A DNA stretch of 6,584 nt, taken from positions 1-6,584 of the forward strand of contig QFBU01000070.1 of the NCBI GenBank assembly GCA_003265975.1, read 5' to 3'. Made by a program: the position numbers and the translations under genes. Under the pieces are notes generated by a model. It made no database searches. It had not been told where the DNA came from and saw only the letters and a list, made by a program, of their open reading frames with translations. Origin of the DNA: Candidatus Marinamargulisbacteria bacterium SCGC AAA071-K20. Lineage in GTDB: Bacteria; Margulisbacteria; Marinamargulisbacteria; GCA-2716485; AAA071-K20. This document shows positions 6,086-6,584 of this stretch, piece by piece; position 1 is the first letter of the stretch, and each line of letters begins with the position of its first letter.

Positions 6086-6125
6086 CTATCCTCTTAAACA
6101 ACCAAATCCAGGAGGAATAGCCTAT
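6081..6125 (+). promoter_or_regulatory. Hairpin covering the transposase ribosome binding site and start codon
   Basis: ATAGGCTATCCTC at 6081-6093 pairs with GAGGAATAGCCTAT at 6112-6125: 13 base pairs with a single bulged A at 6116 and an 18-base loop. The right arm contains four bases of the Shine-Dalgarno AGGAGG (6110-6115) and the first two bases of the ATG at 6124. RNA read in from outside the element would fold and hide the start. This is comparable in logic to the known protection of IS10 and IS50 from read-through transcription; its use here is inference. Confidence 0.65.
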
Positions 6126-6584
6126 GACTAAATTTAGCACAGTTTTAAATCAATTATTACAATTTTTGCCACAACAAGAGTTTGAGAATTCCATAAAAAG
6201 GTTCAAATCAGACCGATATGTAAAATATTTCACCACAAAAGCCTTGTTTGTCGTTCATTTATATTCTCCGATACGAAAGAAAGACAGTTTGAGAGATATT
6301 GTCTGTGGACTTGAGCAACACCAAAGCAAGTGGTACCACATCGGTCTTGAGAAAATTAAACGCTCAACCATTAGTGATGCTAATAATAGAGTTCCTTATG
6401 AGGTGTATGAGTCACTATTTTATACGATGCTCAAGAAATGTAGTGGGCTCACTGAGAAAACAACGTTTAAGTTCAAGAATCCTCTTTATGCGATAGACTC
6501 TAGCGTCATAGACTTGTGCTTATCTGTATTTGATTGGGCTAAGTTTAGACGTGCAAAGGGAGGTATTAAAGTACACTGTCAATT
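6124..6584 (+). CDS. IS4-family transposase, DUF4372-type N-terminus (3' end outside the window)
   Basis: DDE transposase that cuts and joins the ends of its insertion sequence. ATG at 6124 has AGGAGG eight bases upstream, and the frame stays open for 153 codons to the window edge. The N-terminus (KFSTVLNQLLQFLP, then FKSDRYVKYFTTKALFVVHL) matches the DUF4372 domain found before the catalytic domain in one IS4 group. SLRDIV at 55-60 and RSTISDANNR at 80-89 are group hallmarks. PLYAIDSSVIDLCLSVFDWA at 120-139 carries the first catalytic Asp, Asp125, and AKGGIKVH at 144-151 is the next conserved block. The remaining Asp and Glu lie beyond the window, so integrity cannot be judged. Nothing seen so far is broken. 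Confidence 0.9.
   Translation, partial: MTKFSTVLNQLLQFLPQQEFENSIKRFKSDRYVKYFTTKALFVVHLYSPIRKKDSLRDIVCGLEQHQSKWYHIGLEKIKRSTISDANNRVPYEVYESLFYTMLKKCSGLTEKTTFKFKNPLYAIDSSVIDLCLSVFDWAKFRRAKGGIKVHCQ

Larger units (their letters stand above)
5998..6584 (+). mobile_element. Left part of an IS4-family insertion sequence (runs past the window)
   Basis: The transposase at 6124 onward shows IS4-family features, and its non-coding left end lies just upstream. The stretch ACTGTCCGGTAAAAAC at 6001-6016 resembles, from memory, the terminal inverted repeats of DUF4372-type IS4 elements; the exact first base is uncertain within a few bases of 6000. Inside the left end are a perfect inverted repeat, CACGTC at 6051-6056 and GACGTG at 6060-6065, a candidate promoter, and a hairpin over the transposase start. 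The right end and target-site duplication lie outside the window. Confidence 0.75.

Noticed and set aside
1..6584. A defence, toxin-antitoxin, CRISPR or other novel multi-gene system
   Set aside because: All intact genes belong to known housekeeping families or an insertion sequence; no repeat array, paired small genes or clustered unknown genes are present.

Overview
The window is AT-rich bacterial DNA that reads mostly as an ordinary chromosomal housekeeping region and ends inside an insertion sequence. The Ade, DeaD and ManA types fit an AT-rich environmental bacterium. Bacteroidota or Spirochaetota are my best guesses, but the sequence does not settle the phylum. Shine-Dalgarno use is mixed: ade, deaD and the transposase have clear sites, while the phosphatase and manA have none.

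Layout, left to right. (1) 1-103: the last 33 codons of an unrecognised plus-strand gene. (2) 104-306: a non-coding leader or intergenic stretch with complementary repeats. (3) 307-1926: ade, adenine deaminase (purine salvage). (4) 1927-2251: no intact gene. It holds a weak inverted repeat and, on the minus strand, a protein-like frame broken by one in-frame stop. (5) 2252-2719 and 2804-4564, both minus: deaD, a DEAD-box RNA helicase with an Arg/Asp-rich linker and a DbpA-type RNA-binding domain, followed 84 bases downstream by a low-molecular-weight protein tyrosine phosphatase. (6) 4565-4838: the divergent promoter region between deaD and manA. (7) 4839-5888: manA, a class I mannose-6-phosphate isomerase that may be leaderless. 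(8) About 5998 to the window end: the left part of an IS4-family element whose DUF4372-type transposase runs off the window. The end of a minus-strand frame between manA and the IS suggests that the element cut off another gene.

The genes do not form one pathway. Ade, DeaD, the phosphatase and ManA are independent housekeeping or regulatory functions. The most informative signals are small: a hairpin that covers the transposase ribosome binding site and start codon, two decayed or truncated reading frames missed by simple gene calling, and RNA-structure candidates in the leaders of ade and deaD. I see no undescribed multi-gene system, CRISPR array, tRNA or rRNA.
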